NCBI RefSeq assembly: GCF_001642735.1
Contig: NZ_LWHM01000006.1
Span: 62,001 to 126,000 of the forward strand
Source: Pseudohongiella nitratireducens
Lineage (GTDB): Bacteria > Pseudomonadota > Gammaproteobacteria > Pseudomonadales > Pseudohongiellaceae
Length of the DNA stretch: 64,000 bases
Direction: 5' to 3'
Of this stretch, positions 32,351 through 43,259 are shown in pieces. The position numbers and the translations under genes were made by a program. Within the stretch, counting starts at the first letter, position 1; every line of letters begins with the position of its first letter. The notes under the pieces were generated by a model. It made no database searches, was not told the origin of the DNA, and saw nothing but the letters and a program-made list of their open reading frames with translations.

Positions 32351-33001
32351 TCACTCCGCCTGGCTACCAGCGACGGCAGCTTTGATTTGCTCTGTCAACG
32401 CTGTGACTGCCGCATGCTTGGTTTTCATGGAGGCTTTATTGACGATTAACCGGGAACTGATATCAGCAATCAGCTCCAGTGGTTCCATGCCATTTGCACG
32501 CAGGGTATTACCACTGTCGACAATGTCCACAATCCAGTCAGCCAACCCCATCGATGGCGCCAGTTCAAGCGCACCATTAAGTTTGATAATTTCCGTCTGG
32601 ATACCCTGCTCAGCAAAATAACGCCGGGCAATATTGACGAATTTACTCGCCACCTTGACTCGTCCTGCCGGTGCCTCTGCACCTTTTGGCGCCGCCGTCA
32701 TTAAGCGGCAGCGGGAAATCCCCAGATCCAGCGGCTCATAGAAAGCGCCTTCACCGTATTCCATTAACAGGTCTTTACCGACCACACCCAGATCAGCGCT
32801 GCCAAACTCAACATAAGTTGGCACGTCCGATCCGCGAACAATCATGATACGCAAATCAGGCCGATTGGTATCAAAGATCAGTTTACGGCTTGTCGTATGG
32901 TCTTCGGCCAGTTTAATACCGGCCTGCTCCAGTAGCGGCAACGTTTCCTGCAGGATACGCCCCTTAGTCAGGGCAAGAACCAGAGGTGTTGTCTGGGCCA
33001 T
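32351..33001 (-). CDS. hisG: ATP phosphoribosyltransferase, short form
   Basis: First enzyme of histidine synthesis. At 216 residues it is the short HisG form, which lacks the C-terminal regulatory domain and needs HisZ to be active; hisZ is not in this window and is expected elsewhere. Motifs include [34 protein letters not shown], and [15 protein letters not shown] (the phosphoribosyl-diphosphate site). It lies between murA (11-base gap) and hisD. Confidence 0.96.
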   Translation of the reverse strand: MAQTTPLVLALTKGRILQETLPLLEQAGIKLAEDHTTSRKLIFDTNRPDLRIMIVRGSDVPTYVEFGSADLGVVGKDLLMEYGEGAFYEPLDLGISRCRLMTAAPKGAEAPAGRVKVASKFVNIARRYFAEQGIQTEIIKLNGALELAPSMGLADWIVDIVDSGNTLRANGMEPLELIADISSRLIVNKASMKTKHAAVTALTEQIKAAVAGSQAE

Positions 33002-33012
33002 GCTTTACTCCC

Positions 33013-34344
<1,332 letters not shown>

Positions 34345-34362
<18 letters not shown>

Positions 34363-34587
34363 CTCCGGGGTATGCAGTTGCATAGAGACGGCATGGACAG
34401 CGCCGGACTGGATATGCGGATTCAGGTGTTGATAAACCAGTTGCTGACGTTTGACAGCATTGAGTCCGGCAAACACATCACCAATGACAGTCACCAGGAA
34501 TTTACCGCCACCACCTTCTACACTCACCTGGCAGTCTGATAAGACCCCACTCAGTTCGTCATTTAATTGCTGTGCATCCACACTCAT
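34345..34587 (-). CDS. ibaG: BolA-family protein IbaG
   Basis: 80-residue BolA-like protein. Members act with monothiol glutaredoxins in iron-sulfur metabolism; IbaG is linked to acid stress and is typically encoded next to murA. The helix-turn-helix-like KH fold is visible as GKFLVTVIGDVFAGLNAVKRQQLVYQHL followed by IQSGAVHAVSMQLHTPEE. Flanked on both sides by perfect hairpins. Between it and mlaC one would expect mlaB in many relatives; it is not here. Confidence 0.93.
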
Positions 34588-34618
34588 CTATTTTCCTCTA
34601 ACCTGTGTTTTCTGATCT

Positions 34619-34645
34619 TCAGCCTTCTGCTGATCAGAAGGCTGA
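34619..34645 (-). repeat. Perfect 11-bp hairpin between mlaC and ibaG
   Basis: TCAGCCTTCTG and CAGAAGGCTGA make a perfect 11-base stem with a 5-base loop in the 75-base space between mlaC and ibaG. No T run follows on the minus strand. It could reduce read-through or mark a message end after mlaC. Confidence 0.65.
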
Positions 34646-34662
34646 CCAAACTGGGCTCTTGC

Positions 34663-35277
34663 TTACTGCCACGCCTCAATAACCTGGTCGATATCGTTAT
34701 TGTGTCGTGCCATCAGGGCTGCAAACTGGGTGTAATACTGACGGCGCAGGTTAATGCCTCCGACATACAGATTACGGAGCTTCCACTCACCCGCATCATT
34801 TTTAAACAGCGCGTAACGCAGCTCGATTTGAGAGCCACTGGCATTGACCTGCATACGTACCGTTGTCGGCGCATCAGGATCCTCAGGAGCCTCTTCTGAC
34901 GGCAGATAGGTCAGTTCCTGGCCACCGTACTCAACCAATGCTGAACCATAAAAGCGGGTCAGCGTCTCGCGCAGCTTGTCACCAAACGCTTCAAGCTGTT
35001 CATCTGTCGCCATTTGTGAGTACCGGGCCATGACGCCCCGCGCCACTTCCCGGAAATCCACGAACTTCGTCACTTCTTCTTCAATGCCTTCATAATACCT
35101 TTCCGGCTCAGAATCGAAGTAAGGCCGCAAGTCCCTGACCCGCTGCAGTAAATCCGTAACTGACTGCTCGGCGGCCTCCACAGCAGACGGGCCATTACCA
35201 CTTTGGGCATGAGCGGTTGCACTGAGCAACAACCCGGCCAGTACCGCTAAAAAAAACTGATAAAACTGCTTTGTCAT
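34663..35277 (-). CDS. mlaC: Phospholipid-binding periplasmic protein MlaC (Ttg2D)
   Basis: Periplasmic shuttle of the Mla system, which carries phospholipids between the outer membrane and the inner-membrane MlaFEDB transporter. The 204-residue protein has a signal peptide (cleavage after AHA, about residue 24) and MlaC family sequence: RPYFDSEPERYYEGIEEEVTKFVDFREVARGVM and NASGSQIELRYALFKNDAGEWKLRNLYVGGINL. Unlike the usual mlaFEDCB operon, no mlaF, mlaE or mlaD precedes it; the next gene upstream is the divergent CaCA exchanger. Confidence 0.94.
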   Translation of the reverse strand: MTKQFYQFFLAVLAGLLLSATAHAQSGNGPSAVEAAEQSVTDLLQRVRDLRPYFDSEPERYYEGIEEEVTKFVDFREVARGVMARYSQMATDEQLEAFGDKLRETLTRFYGSALVEYGGQELTYLPSEEAPEDPDAPTTVRMQVNASGSQIELRYALFKNDAGEWKLRNLYVGGINLRRQYYTQFAALMARHNNDIDQVIEAWQ

Positions 35278-35439
35278 AATTGCCTCCGACGACAGCTACA
35301 TTGAGTTGCTGACAACTCCTGTTCAGGAGCGTCAGTGTACCTTAATTACCCATTTCAATAAATTACTACTTGCAAAGGCTCATGTACCTTCGCTCTAATG
35401 GGCGCTCAAAAATGAGTCAAGTTGTAACACTGATACTAT

Positions 35440-36393
35440 ATGTTGTTTGATATTGTCATTATCTGCCTGGGCTTCGTCGGCCTGATCTGGGGTGCCGACA
35501 AATTTGTCTATGGCGCATCAGCATTTGCCCGTAACGTGGGTATTCCACCACTGGTGATCGGCCTGACCATTGTCGCCTTCGGCACGTCTGCGCCGGAGAT
35601 ATTCTCCTCGGCAGCCTCTGCGCTGGAAGATGAACCCGAACTCGCTATCGGCAATGCTATCGGCTCAAATATCTTTAACATCGGCGTGGCACTGGCAGTC
35701 GCACTAATTATCAAACCGCTGACACCACCACCCTCGCTACTCCATAAAGAGCTGCCTGCCCTGATGCTGGTCAGCGTAACTTGCGCAGTGCTGCTGCTTG
35801 ACTATCAACTGGCAGCCATGGACGCGCTGATCCTGATTGTGCTGATAACGTTTTTTGTCTACCGCTTATTCCGTAGCCGCAAACACAGCACGCTGCCCAG
35901 TGAAGATGAAGAAGAAATACCCGTTAATGTCAGCACCCCCAAAGCAGCATTCTGGCTGTTATTCGGCTTGTTGCTACTGATTGTCAGCGCTGAATACCTG
36001 GTTGAGTCCGCCATATCAGTCGCTGATTTTCTTGGCGTATCCTCAGGCATCATTGGCCTGACACTGGTGGCACTGGGCACCAGTCTTCCCGAACTGGCGG
36101 CAACAGTCACCTGTGCACTTCGCGGTCATCACGCACTGGCCATTGGCAACATTATTGGCTCAAATATAATGAACATCCTGGTTGTCCTGCCCTTTCCCGG
36201 ACTCCTTGCGCCGGGCCCCTTCAATCCGCAGCTGTTGCAGCGAGACATTTCTGCAATGATGGTACTGACTGTACTTCTGGTAATCTTCTGCTATCCGGCA
36301 ATCAGGCAGCAAAAACCCATCGGGCGTATGGCCGGCATCTTGTTTCTGCTGATTTATTTCGCCTGGTTCGGCATAATGTACGGTCAGGTTTAA
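35440..36393 (+). CDS. yrbG: Calcium/sodium antiporter of the CaCA family (YrbG type)
   Basis: 317-residue inner-membrane cation exchanger with about ten membrane segments in two homologous halves. Each half has the alpha-repeat motif: IGLTIVAFGTSAPEIFSS with GNAIGSNIFN, and IGLTLVALGTSLPELAAT with GNIIGSNIMN. The order with kdsD downstream is the enterobacterial yrbG-kdsD-kdsC-lptCAB order. No obvious ribosome site is seen before the ATG, which follows a TACTAT -10-like box by one base, so the message could be leaderless. Confidence 0.93.
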   Translation: MLFDIVIICLGFVGLIWGADKFVYGASAFARNVGIPPLVIGLTIVAFGTSAPEIFSSAASALEDEPELAIGNAIGSNIFNIGVALAVALIIKPLTPPPSLLHKELPALMLVSVTCAVLLLDYQLAAMDALILIVLITFFVYRLFRSRKHSTLPSEDEEEIPVNVSTPKAAFWLLFGLLLLIVSAEYLVESAISVADFLGVSSGIIGLTLVALGTSLPELAATVTCALRGHHALAIGNIIGSNIMNILVVLPFPGLLAPGPFNPQLLQRDISAMMVLTVLLVIFCYPAIRQQKPIGRMAGILFLLIYFAWFGIMYGQV

Positions 36394-36410
36394 CGCATCC
36401 CGGATCATTA

Positions 36411-37385
36411 ATGACAGACAAAAAGACGCTTATCGACAGTGCCAGGCGAACAATCGCCATTGAGCACCAATGCATAGCCGATCTGAACGACAGGCTGGAC
36501 CAGAGTTTTATTCATGCCTGCGAGCTGATTCTGGCCTGCGAAGGCCGTATTGTCGTCACCGGCATGGGCAAATCCGGGCATATTGCCCGCAAGATCGCGG
36601 CTACACTCTCCAGCACAGGCACGCCTGCCATGTTTGTCCACCCGGCCGAGGCAAGCCACGGCGACCTGGGTATGATTACCGACAAGGACGTGGTTCTGGC
36701 TCTATCAAACTCCGGCACCACCGAAGAGCTGATGAACATTCTGCCCTTGCTTAAACGTAAAGGGGTTCCGTTCATTACCTTGACTGGCAACCCGGCGTCC
36801 GTCCTTGCAGAGACGGCTGATGCCAATCTGGACGTCAGTGTCAGCCAGGAAGCGTGCCCACTTGGCCAGGCCCCTACATCAAGCACCACAGCAGCCCTGG
36901 TGATGGGAGACGCACTGGCTATGGCTCTGCTGGAAGCACGCGGTTTCACTGAAGAAGATTTTGCCTTTTCTCATCCGGGTGGCCGGCTCGGCAGAAGGTT
37001 GTTACTGAAGGTCAAGGACCTGATGCACCAAGGGGATGAAATACCCAGTGTCACGCCTGGCACTCTGCTTAAAGATGCTCTGTATGAGATCAGCGCAAAA
37101 GGGCTGGGCATGACGACCATCACTGACGCCAGCGGCCACCTCCAGGGCGTATTCACAGACGGTGATTTACGACGGGCTCTGGATGCAGGCTGTGACATCA
37201 TGCAAACACAGGTCGACTCTGTCATGACCCATCATGGCAAAACCGTCAGCCCACAAGCAATGGCGACGGAAGCTGCACGACTGATGGAGGAAAACCGGAT
37301 CTACACACTGATTGTTGTTGACGACTCAGGTGCTTTGAATGGTGTCATTCGTATGCATGACTTACTCCAGGCAAACGTCATCTGA
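36411..37385 (+). CDS. kdsD: Arabinose-5-phosphate isomerase
   Basis: Converts ribulose-5-phosphate to arabinose-5-phosphate, precursor of Kdo in LPS. The 324-residue protein has an N-terminal SIS domain (VVTGMGKSGHIARKIAATLSS, HGDLGMI, SNSGTTEEL) and two C-terminal CBS domains (from about 205 and 270). Length matches E. coli KdsD (328). It precedes kdsC by 14 bases. Confidence 0.95.
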   Translation: MTDKKTLIDSARRTIAIEHQCIADLNDRLDQSFIHACELILACEGRIVVTGMGKSGHIARKIAATLSSTGTPAMFVHPAEASHGDLGMITDKDVVLALSNSGTTEELMNILPLLKRKGVPFITLTGNPASVLAETADANLDVSVSQEACPLGQAPTSSTTAALVMGDALAMALLEARGFTEEDFAFSHPGGRLGRRLLLKVKDLMHQGDEIPSVTPGTLLKDALYEISAKGLGMTTITDASGHLQGVFTDGDLRRALDAGCDIMQTQVDSVMTHHGKTVSPQAMATEAARLMEENRIYTLIVVDDSGALNGVIRMHDLLQANVI

Positions 37386-37399
37386 TAAGCGGTAACCCT

Positions 37400-37951
37400 A
37401 TGAGATATTTACAGCCACACAGCTCAGTAGACGAACTAGGCAAACAGATTCGCATGCTGGTGCTTGATGTAGACGGTGTATTGACAGACGGGCGCCTGTA
37501 TTTCTCTGAACAGGGTGAGTCCCTGAAGGTATTCAACACCCTTGATGGTCACGGTATCAAACTGCTGCAGCAATGCGGCATTGAAGTGGTGATTATTAGC
37601 GGACGACGCAGTGCAGCATTACAGCTCAGAGCGCAAAACCTGGGTATCAGCCGCTTGCAAACCGGACGGGAAGACAAGTGGCAGGCACTTCAGGAATTAC
37701 TTGAAAACGATAACCTGTCAGTCGACCAGATCGCTTGCATGGGTGACGACTTGCCGGATCTCACGATTATGTGCAACTGCGCACTGGCCATCACGGTTCC
37801 CAACGCTCATCAGAGCCTGAAGCATCACGCCCATTTGTGTACCGAACGACCAGGCGGCCATGGTGCAGTCAGGGAACTTGCTGACTGGCTGCTCCAGAGC
37901 CAGAATCAGTATGACGATATTATCCGGCATTATACGGATCGCTCATGTTGA
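37400..37951 (+). CDS. kdsC: 3-deoxy-D-manno-octulosonate 8-phosphate phosphatase
   Basis: HAD-superfamily phosphatase that makes free Kdo. The 183-residue cap-less protein has motif I LVLDVDGVLTDGRLYF, motif II VVIISGRRS, and motif IV ACMGDDLPDL. Its last seven bases overlap the lptC start, so LPS-sugar and LPS-transport genes are translated together. Confidence 0.95.
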   Translation: MRYLQPHSSVDELGKQIRMLVLDVDGVLTDGRLYFSEQGESLKVFNTLDGHGIKLLQQCGIEVVIISGRRSAALQLRAQNLGISRLQTGREDKWQALQELLENDNLSVDQIACMGDDLPDLTIMCNCALAITVPNAHQSLKHHAHLCTERPGGHGAVRELADWLLQSQNQYDDIIRHYTDRSC

Positions 37952-38571
37952 TACGCAGACATCTTCCTGAACAATTTCTCAATCAGCCCCTCAAGGTGTG
38001 GCTGCTTGCACTGGCTCCGGCCATCCTGATTTTCTGGCTACTGGTTCGCAACGTTGGCGTAACCACATCAACAGTAGTTGACGACGAGTCATTACCTGGC
38101 TCGGTGGCGGCCTACGAAAGTTTTGGCGACGGCGTCAGTACCCGCATCTATGATCAAAATGGCTTTTTGCATTACACCCTGACCGCCGAGTCTCAACAAA
38201 GCTACACCAATGGCGTGACAGAACTGGATTTACCCGTCGTCACCATTTTCGAACAGGGGCTGGAGCGCTGGAATATATCAGCGGTATCAGGCAGAATTCA
38301 GCCCGGTGCCTCAAGTCAGTCAATTGAACAGCTTGATTTGGACAATGCTGTACAAATTAGGCACGAACTCGGCGCGGAAGATGACATTCAACTAAACACA
38401 GAATGGCTGATCATCCGCCCCGAAGACAGACAATTACATACTCAGGCTGATGTACAGGTTCAAGGCAACGGCATGTTTCAACGTGCCACCGGTATGACAG
38501 CAAACTATGCCGCTAACCAACTGGATTTTCTTGCGAATGTCGAAGGTCGAATTTCTCGGGACAAACTTTAA
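37945..38571 (+). CDS. lptC: LPS export component LptC
   Basis: Bitopic inner-membrane protein that takes LPS from LptBFG and passes it to LptA. The 208-residue protein has an N-terminal membrane segment (about 17-37) and a periplasmic beta-jellyroll domain; typical elements are FLHYTLTAESQQ, YTNGVTELDLPVV and LRPEDRQ-like sequence. Starts inside kdsC and its end overlaps the first possible lptA start, as in E. coli. Confidence 0.93.
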   Translation: MLIRRHLPEQFLNQPLKVWLLALAPAILIFWLLVRNVGVTTSTVVDDESLPGSVAAYESFGDGVSTRIYDQNGFLHYTLTAESQQSYTNGVTELDLPVVTIFEQGLERWNISAVSGRIQPGASSQSIEQLDLDNAVQIRHELGAEDDIQLNTEWLIIRPEDRQLHTQADVQVQGNGMFQRATGMTANYAANQLDFLANVEGRISRDKL

Positions 38572-39139
38572 CCGTCACGCGTCAGGCAAGGTTCAGCGCA
38601 GCCTTTTCCGTAACCTGATGCGCCTATTGTTTGTCAGTCAATTATGCCTGCCCTCACTGTCAGTGGCACAGGATGAGAGTAGTGACATCTTTTTCAGCGC
38701 AGACGGTGGCAGCAGTCTGGAAACCGTCGGCACCACAAGAGTCACCACATTGCGCGGCAATGTCCAGATAAAGCAGGGTGCAGTGGAAATTCTGGGTAAT
38801 ATGGCGCGTGTTGAACAAGATGCCGCCTCCGGCGATCTGATCAAGGTCACCGTTGAGGGTGAACCCGCCCGATTCTCTCGCGAATCAACAGAGGCAGCGG
38901 ATAACATCACTGGATTCAGTAACAGCATTGTCTACTACAACGAGCCTGCACCAGCTGAAGCCGAACAGACATTATACTCAGTGGTTGAATTTATCGGCGA
39001 TGCCAATTTCAACCGGGGCAGAACAGCGCTGCAGTGCGCCATGATTAAACACATTGTTGAAACCGGCGCATCAGATTCCCCTGGTCCCTGCAGCGGCGTG
39101 TTTGCACCCTCTGACGAGATATCGGTTGAGAGCGAATGA
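38537..39139 (+). CDS. lptA: LPS periplasmic bridge protein LptA
   Basis: Periplasmic protein that forms the LPS bridge between LptC and LptD. The mature part shows the OstA-like pattern ([35 protein letters not shown]). A signal sequence [18 protein letters not shown] precedes the mature QDESS. The start is uncertain: the ATG at 38537 overlaps lptC by 35 bases (E. coli has a similar overlap) but gives a very long n-region; the ATG at 38618 gives a short clean signal peptide. Neither has a visible ribosome site. Confidence 0.9.
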   Translation: MSKVEFLGTNFNRHASGKVQRSLFRNLMRLLFVSQLCLPSLSVAQDESSDIFFSADGGSSLETVGTTRVTTLRGNVQIKQGAVEILGNMARVEQDAASGDLIKVTVEGEPARFSRESTEAADNITGFSNSIVYYNEPAPAEAEQTLYSVVEFIGDANFNRGRTALQCAMIKHIVETGASDSPGPCSGVFAPSDEISVESE

Positions 39140-39861
39140 ATCAGCTTAGCGCCTCACACCTGGCCAAATCTTACAAAGGCCGACAAGTTGTCCGCGATGT
39201 GTCGATATCGGTCAACAGCGGCCAGATTGTCGGCTTGCTGGGACCCAATGGCGCCGGCAAAACGACCTGTTTTTACATGATTGTCGGACTGGTTCATGCC
39301 GACCGCGGACAGATTCAGATCAACGACACCCCTGTGACCGGCCTCCCTATTCATGCCCGAGCCAAACTTGGCCTGGGTTATCTGCCCCAGGACTCGTCCA
39401 TTTTCCGGAACCTGACCGTGGAACAAAACATCATGGCCATTCTGGAGATGCGCAAAGACCTGAATAAAGATGAGAAAAAAGACAAACTGGAAAGCCTGAT
39501 TCAGGAGTTCCATATTGCTCACATTCGCAACAACAAAGGTATGAGTCTGTCTGGTGGCGAGCGACGCCGAACTGAGATTGCACGGGCGCTGGCAACAGAT
39601 CCGCAGTTTATCCTGCTGGATGAGCCTTTTGCTGGTGTCGACCCGATTTCCGTCAGCGATATCAAATCAATCATTGAACATTTGCGCCAACGCAATATCG
39701 GTGTCCTGCTAACCGACCATAATGTGCGTGAAACATTGGATATTTGCGAAAAAGCCTATATTGTCAGTGAAGGCGGCATCATTGCCGAAGGTACCTCGGC
39801 ACAGATTCTGGACAACGAAAAGGTTCGCGAAGTCTACCTTGGCAAGCACTTTCAAATTTGA
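39136..39861 (+). CDS. lptB: LPS export ABC transporter ATPase LptB
   Basis: Cytoplasmic ATPase of the LptBFG extractor. The 241-residue protein has Walker [10 protein letters not shown], the Q-loop [16 protein letters not shown], the signature LSGGERRR, Walker [14 protein letters not shown] and the H-loop DHNVRETL. Length equals E. coli LptB. The start overlaps the lptA stop by 4 bases. Confidence 0.97.
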   Translation: MNQLSASHLAKSYKGRQVVRDVSISVNSGQIVGLLGPNGAGKTTCFYMIVGLVHADRGQIQINDTPVTGLPIHARAKLGLGYLPQDSSIFRNLTVEQNIMAILEMRKDLNKDEKKDKLESLIQEFHIAHIRNNKGMSLSGGERRRTEIARALATDPQFILLDEPFAGVDPISVSDIKSIIEHLRQRNIGVLLTDHNVRETLDICEKAYIVSEGGIIAEGTSAQILDNEKVREVYLGKHFQI

Positions 39862-39993
39862 GGCTGCCTGATTGGTATGTTGACCTCAATCCGCATATTG
39901 CAAATTCCCTCAATGAACGGCATGATGTTTGCTTGCAAAAATGACGCTAATTCTGCTTGAGCCTGCAGCAACACTCTAGAATGCAGTAACACT

Positions 39994-41568
39994 ATGAAAG
40001 TATCCCTACAGCTAAAACTTGGGCAACAGCTCACGATGACACCGCAATTGCAGCAGGCGATTCGTTTGCTGCAACTGTCGACGCTGGATCTTCAAAACGA
40101 GATTCACGAAGCACTCGAAACCAATCCCATGCTGGAAGTTGATGAAAACTTTGACGGCGATGACAGCCAGCACAGCGCAGAAAGTAACAGCGACGAGCGC
40201 AGTAACGACAACTCCGCGAATGAGTCACGCGAGACGGAACAAACGCGTTCAGCAGAGAACGACAATGCCACTGCCATGCATGAAGACAGCGGCAGCAACA
40301 GTGATTACAGCAGCAACGACAGCGATCCGGAAAACAGCTGGGATGACAACAACATACCTGAGCAACTTTCCGTCGACACCAGTTGGGATGATATTTACCA
40401 GAGCACTTATTCCACTGGCATGCCTGCCGATAGCGACAATGATTTTGAATCCCAGGACTCAGCGATCGAATCACTGCAGGACCACCTGAGCTGGCAACTG
40501 AACCTGACCCCCATGTCAGATACTGACCGGGTCATCGGGATGTCGATCATTGATGCCATTGATGCCAATGGCAAACTTTCCATTAGTGCAGAATCTATTT
40601 TTGAAGGTCTACAGAATGATTTTGAAGAGCTGGAGCTTGATGAAGTCCTTGCTGTCCTGCACCGTATTCAGCAGTTTGACCCGCTTGGCGTCGCCTACCG
40701 GGATCTCAGCGAATGCTTATTGATCCAGCTTAACCATATTCCTGCGGAATTGCAGACTGATGCCATTGTGCATGCGCGCATGATTGTCAAAGACCACCTG
40801 CAGGCATTAGGCGGCAGAGATTACACCCAGATCATGCGCCAAACCCGACTGAAAGAACCGCAGTTACGGGATGCCATTGCTGTGATAGAAAGGCTGAACC
40901 CAAGGCCGGGCTCAGAAATAGCACCTTCAACCGCCAGCTACGTAATCCCGGATGTGGTGGTTCTCAAAGACAAACGCAGTGGCCGCTGGCGTGTTGAACT
41001 GAACCCGGAAACAGCCCCCAAACTGCGTATCAACCCTGATTATGCGGCATTGGTAAAACGCTCGGATAATTCCACGGAAAACAACTACCTGAAAGATAAT
41101 CTGCAGGAAGCCCGCTGGTTTATCAAAAGTCTGCAAAGCCGCAATGAAACACTGCTCAAAGTGGCCAGTCGCATCGTGGAACACCAACAGGAATTCCTCG
41201 AGCACGGCGAAGAAGCCATGAAACCATTGGTCCTACACGATATCGCCGAAGCCGTGGAGATGCACGAATCGACAATTTCTCGTGTGACAACTCAAAAATA
41301 CATGCACACTCCGCGTGGCATCTTTGAACTGAAGTATTTCTTCTCGAGCCATGTCAGTATGGCTGGCGGAGGTGAGTGTTCTTCAACGGCGATTCGTGCA
41401 TTCATCAAAAAGCTGGTGGCAGCGGAAAATCCGCGCAAACCGCTTAGCGACAGCAAAATCGCTGCCTTACTGGCAGAGCAGGAAATCAAGGTGGCCCGAC
41501 GAACCATTGCAAAATATCGCGAGTCGCTGCATATACCACCCTCAAACGAAAGAAAGAAACTGGTCTAG
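39994..41568 (+). CDS. rpoN: RNA polymerase sigma-54 factor
   Basis: Sigma-54, used with AAA+ enhancer-binding proteins such as CbrB, also in this window. The 524-residue protein has the N-terminal activator-interaction region ([29 protein letters not shown]), a core-binding domain (about 150-330), the HTH region and the RpoN box [10 protein letters not shown] near residue 500. Between about residues 50 and 130 there is a long low-complexity acidic linker rich in S, N, D and E (region II), unusually extended. Its usual downstream neighbour hpf is missing. Confidence 0.97.
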   Translation: MKVSLQLKLGQQLTMTPQLQQAIRLLQLSTLDLQNEIHEALETNPMLEVDENFDGDDSQHSAESNSDERSNDNSANESRETEQTRSAENDNATAMHEDSGSNSDYSSNDSDPENSWDDNNIPEQLSVDTSWDDIYQSTYSTGMPADSDNDFESQDSAIESLQDHLSWQLNLTPMSDTDRVIGMSIIDAIDANGKLSISAESIFEGLQNDFEELELDEVLAVLHRIQQFDPLGVAYRDLSECLLIQLNHIPAELQTDAIVHARMIVKDHLQALGGRDYTQIMRQTRLKEPQLRDAIAVIERLNPRPGSEIAPSTASYVIPDVVVLKDKRSGRWRVELNPETAPKLRINPDYAALVKRSDNSTENNYLKDNLQEARWFIKSLQSRNETLLKVASRIVEHQQEFLEHGEEAMKPLVLHDIAEAVEMHESTISRVTTQKYMHTPRGIFELKYFFSSHVSMAGGGECSSTAIRAFIKKLVAAENPRKPLSDSKIAALLAEQEIKVARRTIAKYRESLHIPPSNERKKLV

Positions 41569-41647
41569 CGACAATATGCTCCGCGTGTGATTGTCAGTCA
41601 TCTGACAAGTCACTAGAATATTGATCGCACGACTACAGGAATATTCC

Positions 41648-42109
41648 ATGCAACTCAACTCGATACTTACGCCGGAGCGCACGTTTTGCAAACTGCCTGG
41701 CGTCAGCAAAAAACGATTCCTCACCACGATCAGTGAGCATATCGCCGCATTCACGCCATCATTAACACCGGATGCCATCTATACGGCATTATTGGCCAGA
41801 GAGCAGCTCGGCAGTACCGGTATTGGCAACGGCATTGCCATTCCTCATTGCCGGGTAGGTACCTGTGACCGGATTACCGGCGCACTGGTTACCCTGGACC
41901 AAGGTATTGATTTTGATGCGGTTGACTCACAACAGGTTGACCTGTTGTTTGTCCTGATCGTTCCTGCCGAAGAGACGGATGAACACTTACGTGTTCTCAG
42001 TGAGCTTGCGCACCTCTTCCATAATGACAGCTATTGTCACAAACTCAGGGCGCAGACCAGCAATGAAGCGCTTTTCGATACGGCAATAGCACTTAGCGAT
42101 CAAACGTGA
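41648..42109 (+). CDS. ptsN: PTS IIA-like nitrogen-regulatory protein
   Basis: EIIA-Ntr of the nitrogen phosphotransferase system. The 153-residue protein has the phosphorylation site GNGIAIPH at H67. In other bacteria it regulates potassium uptake, carbon/nitrogen balance and stress. The frame is open from 41621, but the ATG at 41648 (MQLNSILTPERT) fits the family. The end overlaps the rapZ start by 4 bases. Confidence 0.95.
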   Translation: MQLNSILTPERTFCKLPGVSKKRFLTTISEHIAAFTPSLTPDAIYTALLAREQLGSTGIGNGIAIPHCRVGTCDRITGALVTLDQGIDFDAVDSQQVDLLFVLIVPAEETDEHLRVLSELAHLFHNDSYCHKLRAQTSNEALFDTAIALSDQT

Positions 42110-42987
42110 AACTACTCATTATCAGCGGGCGATCCGGCTCCGGAAAAAGCACTGCCCTCAACATGCTTGAGGACCATGGCTATTATTGCATCGACAATCT
42201 GCCTGCCAGCCTGCTGCCTGCTTTTATCAAGCGTATCAGCTCAGGTGACCTGGATGTATCAAGAATTGCGGTCAGCATAGATGCCAGAAACATCCCGGAT
42301 GATTTGCGTAAAGTCCCGGCGATTGTCCATGAACTGCGCTCATCAGAGTTGGATGCGGAAGTTGTTTACCTGGATGCCAGTGATGCGACACTGATTCGCC
42401 GCTTCAGCGCCAGCCGCCGACGGCACCCGCTAACCACTGAAACAATCGGTCTGCGCGAAGCAATCAATCGTGAGCGAGAATTACTGGAACCTATCGCCGT
42501 GCTTGCCGGGCTGTCCACCGACACCAGCCACATGTCTGTCCACCAGTTACGGGAACTGATTCGGGCCAGACTGATAAACAGAACGTCATCGTCACTGTCT
42601 GTGATGTTTGAGTCTTTTGGCTTCAAGAATGGCGTGCCGGTGGATGCGGATATTGTCTTCGATGCCCGCTGCCTGCCCAACCCTTACTGGGATGCCGAAC
42701 TAAAACCGTTCACTGGCCTGGATAAACCCGTCAAGGACTTCCTGTCTGTGCAGCCAGAGGTCATCAGCATGCTTGATGACATCAAGCGTTTTCTCCAGCG
42801 CTGGTTACCGCAGTATGAGGCCAGCAATCGCAGCTATATGACCATCGCCATTGGCTGCACCGGTGGACAACATCGATCCGTGTTTTTATGCGAACAGTTA
42901 CAACAGGCATTTGCCGATAAAATAATCAATTTGCAGGTCATGCACCGAGAGCTCTCCAACAAAGAAACGGTAACACATCATGATTGA
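42106..42987 (+). CDS. rapZ: RNase adapter protein RapZ
   Basis: Nucleotide-binding protein that, in enterobacteria, guides RNase E to the sRNA GlmZ to tune glucosamine-6-phosphate synthase. The 293-residue protein has P-loop GRSGSGKS (8-15), FDARCLPNPYW, and the C-terminal GCTGGQHRSV motif. Lies in the conserved rpoN-ptsN-rapZ-ptsO cluster and overlaps ptsO by 8 bases. Confidence 0.95.
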   Translation: MKLLIISGRSGSGKSTALNMLEDHGYYCIDNLPASLLPAFIKRISSGDLDVSRIAVSIDARNIPDDLRKVPAIVHELRSSELDAEVVYLDASDATLIRRFSASRRRHPLTTETIGLREAINRERELLEPIAVLAGLSTDTSHMSVHQLRELIRARLINRTSSSLSVMFESFGFKNGVPVDADIVFDARCLPNPYWDAELKPFTGLDKPVKDFLSVQPEVISMLDDIKRFLQRWLPQYEASNRSYMTIAIGCTGGQHRSVFLCEQLQQAFADKIINLQVMHRELSNKETVTHHD

Positions 42988-43246
42988 AGCCAGCATCACC
43001 ATCTGCAACAAGGCGGGACTGCATGCCCGCGCTGCATCGAAGCTTGTCAAAGTTGCGGGTCACTTTGACAGTAAAGTGCAGATTGGTCAGGACAAAATGG
43101 TTGATGCGCACAGCATATTATCGTTGATGATGCTCGCTGCCAGTAAAGGGACCGAGTTAAAAATCACCGTTGACGGTCATGATGAACAGGCAGCATTTGA
43201 TGCCATCGTCAACCTGGTTAACAACCGTTTCGATGAAGATGAGTAA
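42980..43246 (+). CDS. ptsO: Nitrogen-PTS phosphocarrier NPr
   Basis: HPr-like phosphocarrier of 88 residues that phosphorylates PtsN. The active H15 lies in KAGLHARAASKLV and the regulatory-serine region is AHSILSLMMLAASKG. PtsP (EI-Ntr) is not in this window. Overlaps rapZ. Confidence 0.95.
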   Translation: MIEASITICNKAGLHARAASKLVKVAGHFDSKVQIGQDKMVDAHSILSLMMLAASKGTELKITVDGHDEQAAFDAIVNLVNNRFDEDE

Positions 43247-43259
43247 AGCAGGGAACGCC

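Noticed and set aside
40031-40474. Cys/Arg-rich minus-strand frame opposite rpoN
   Set aside because: It mirrors the low-complexity linker of RpoN; no independent evidence for a gene.
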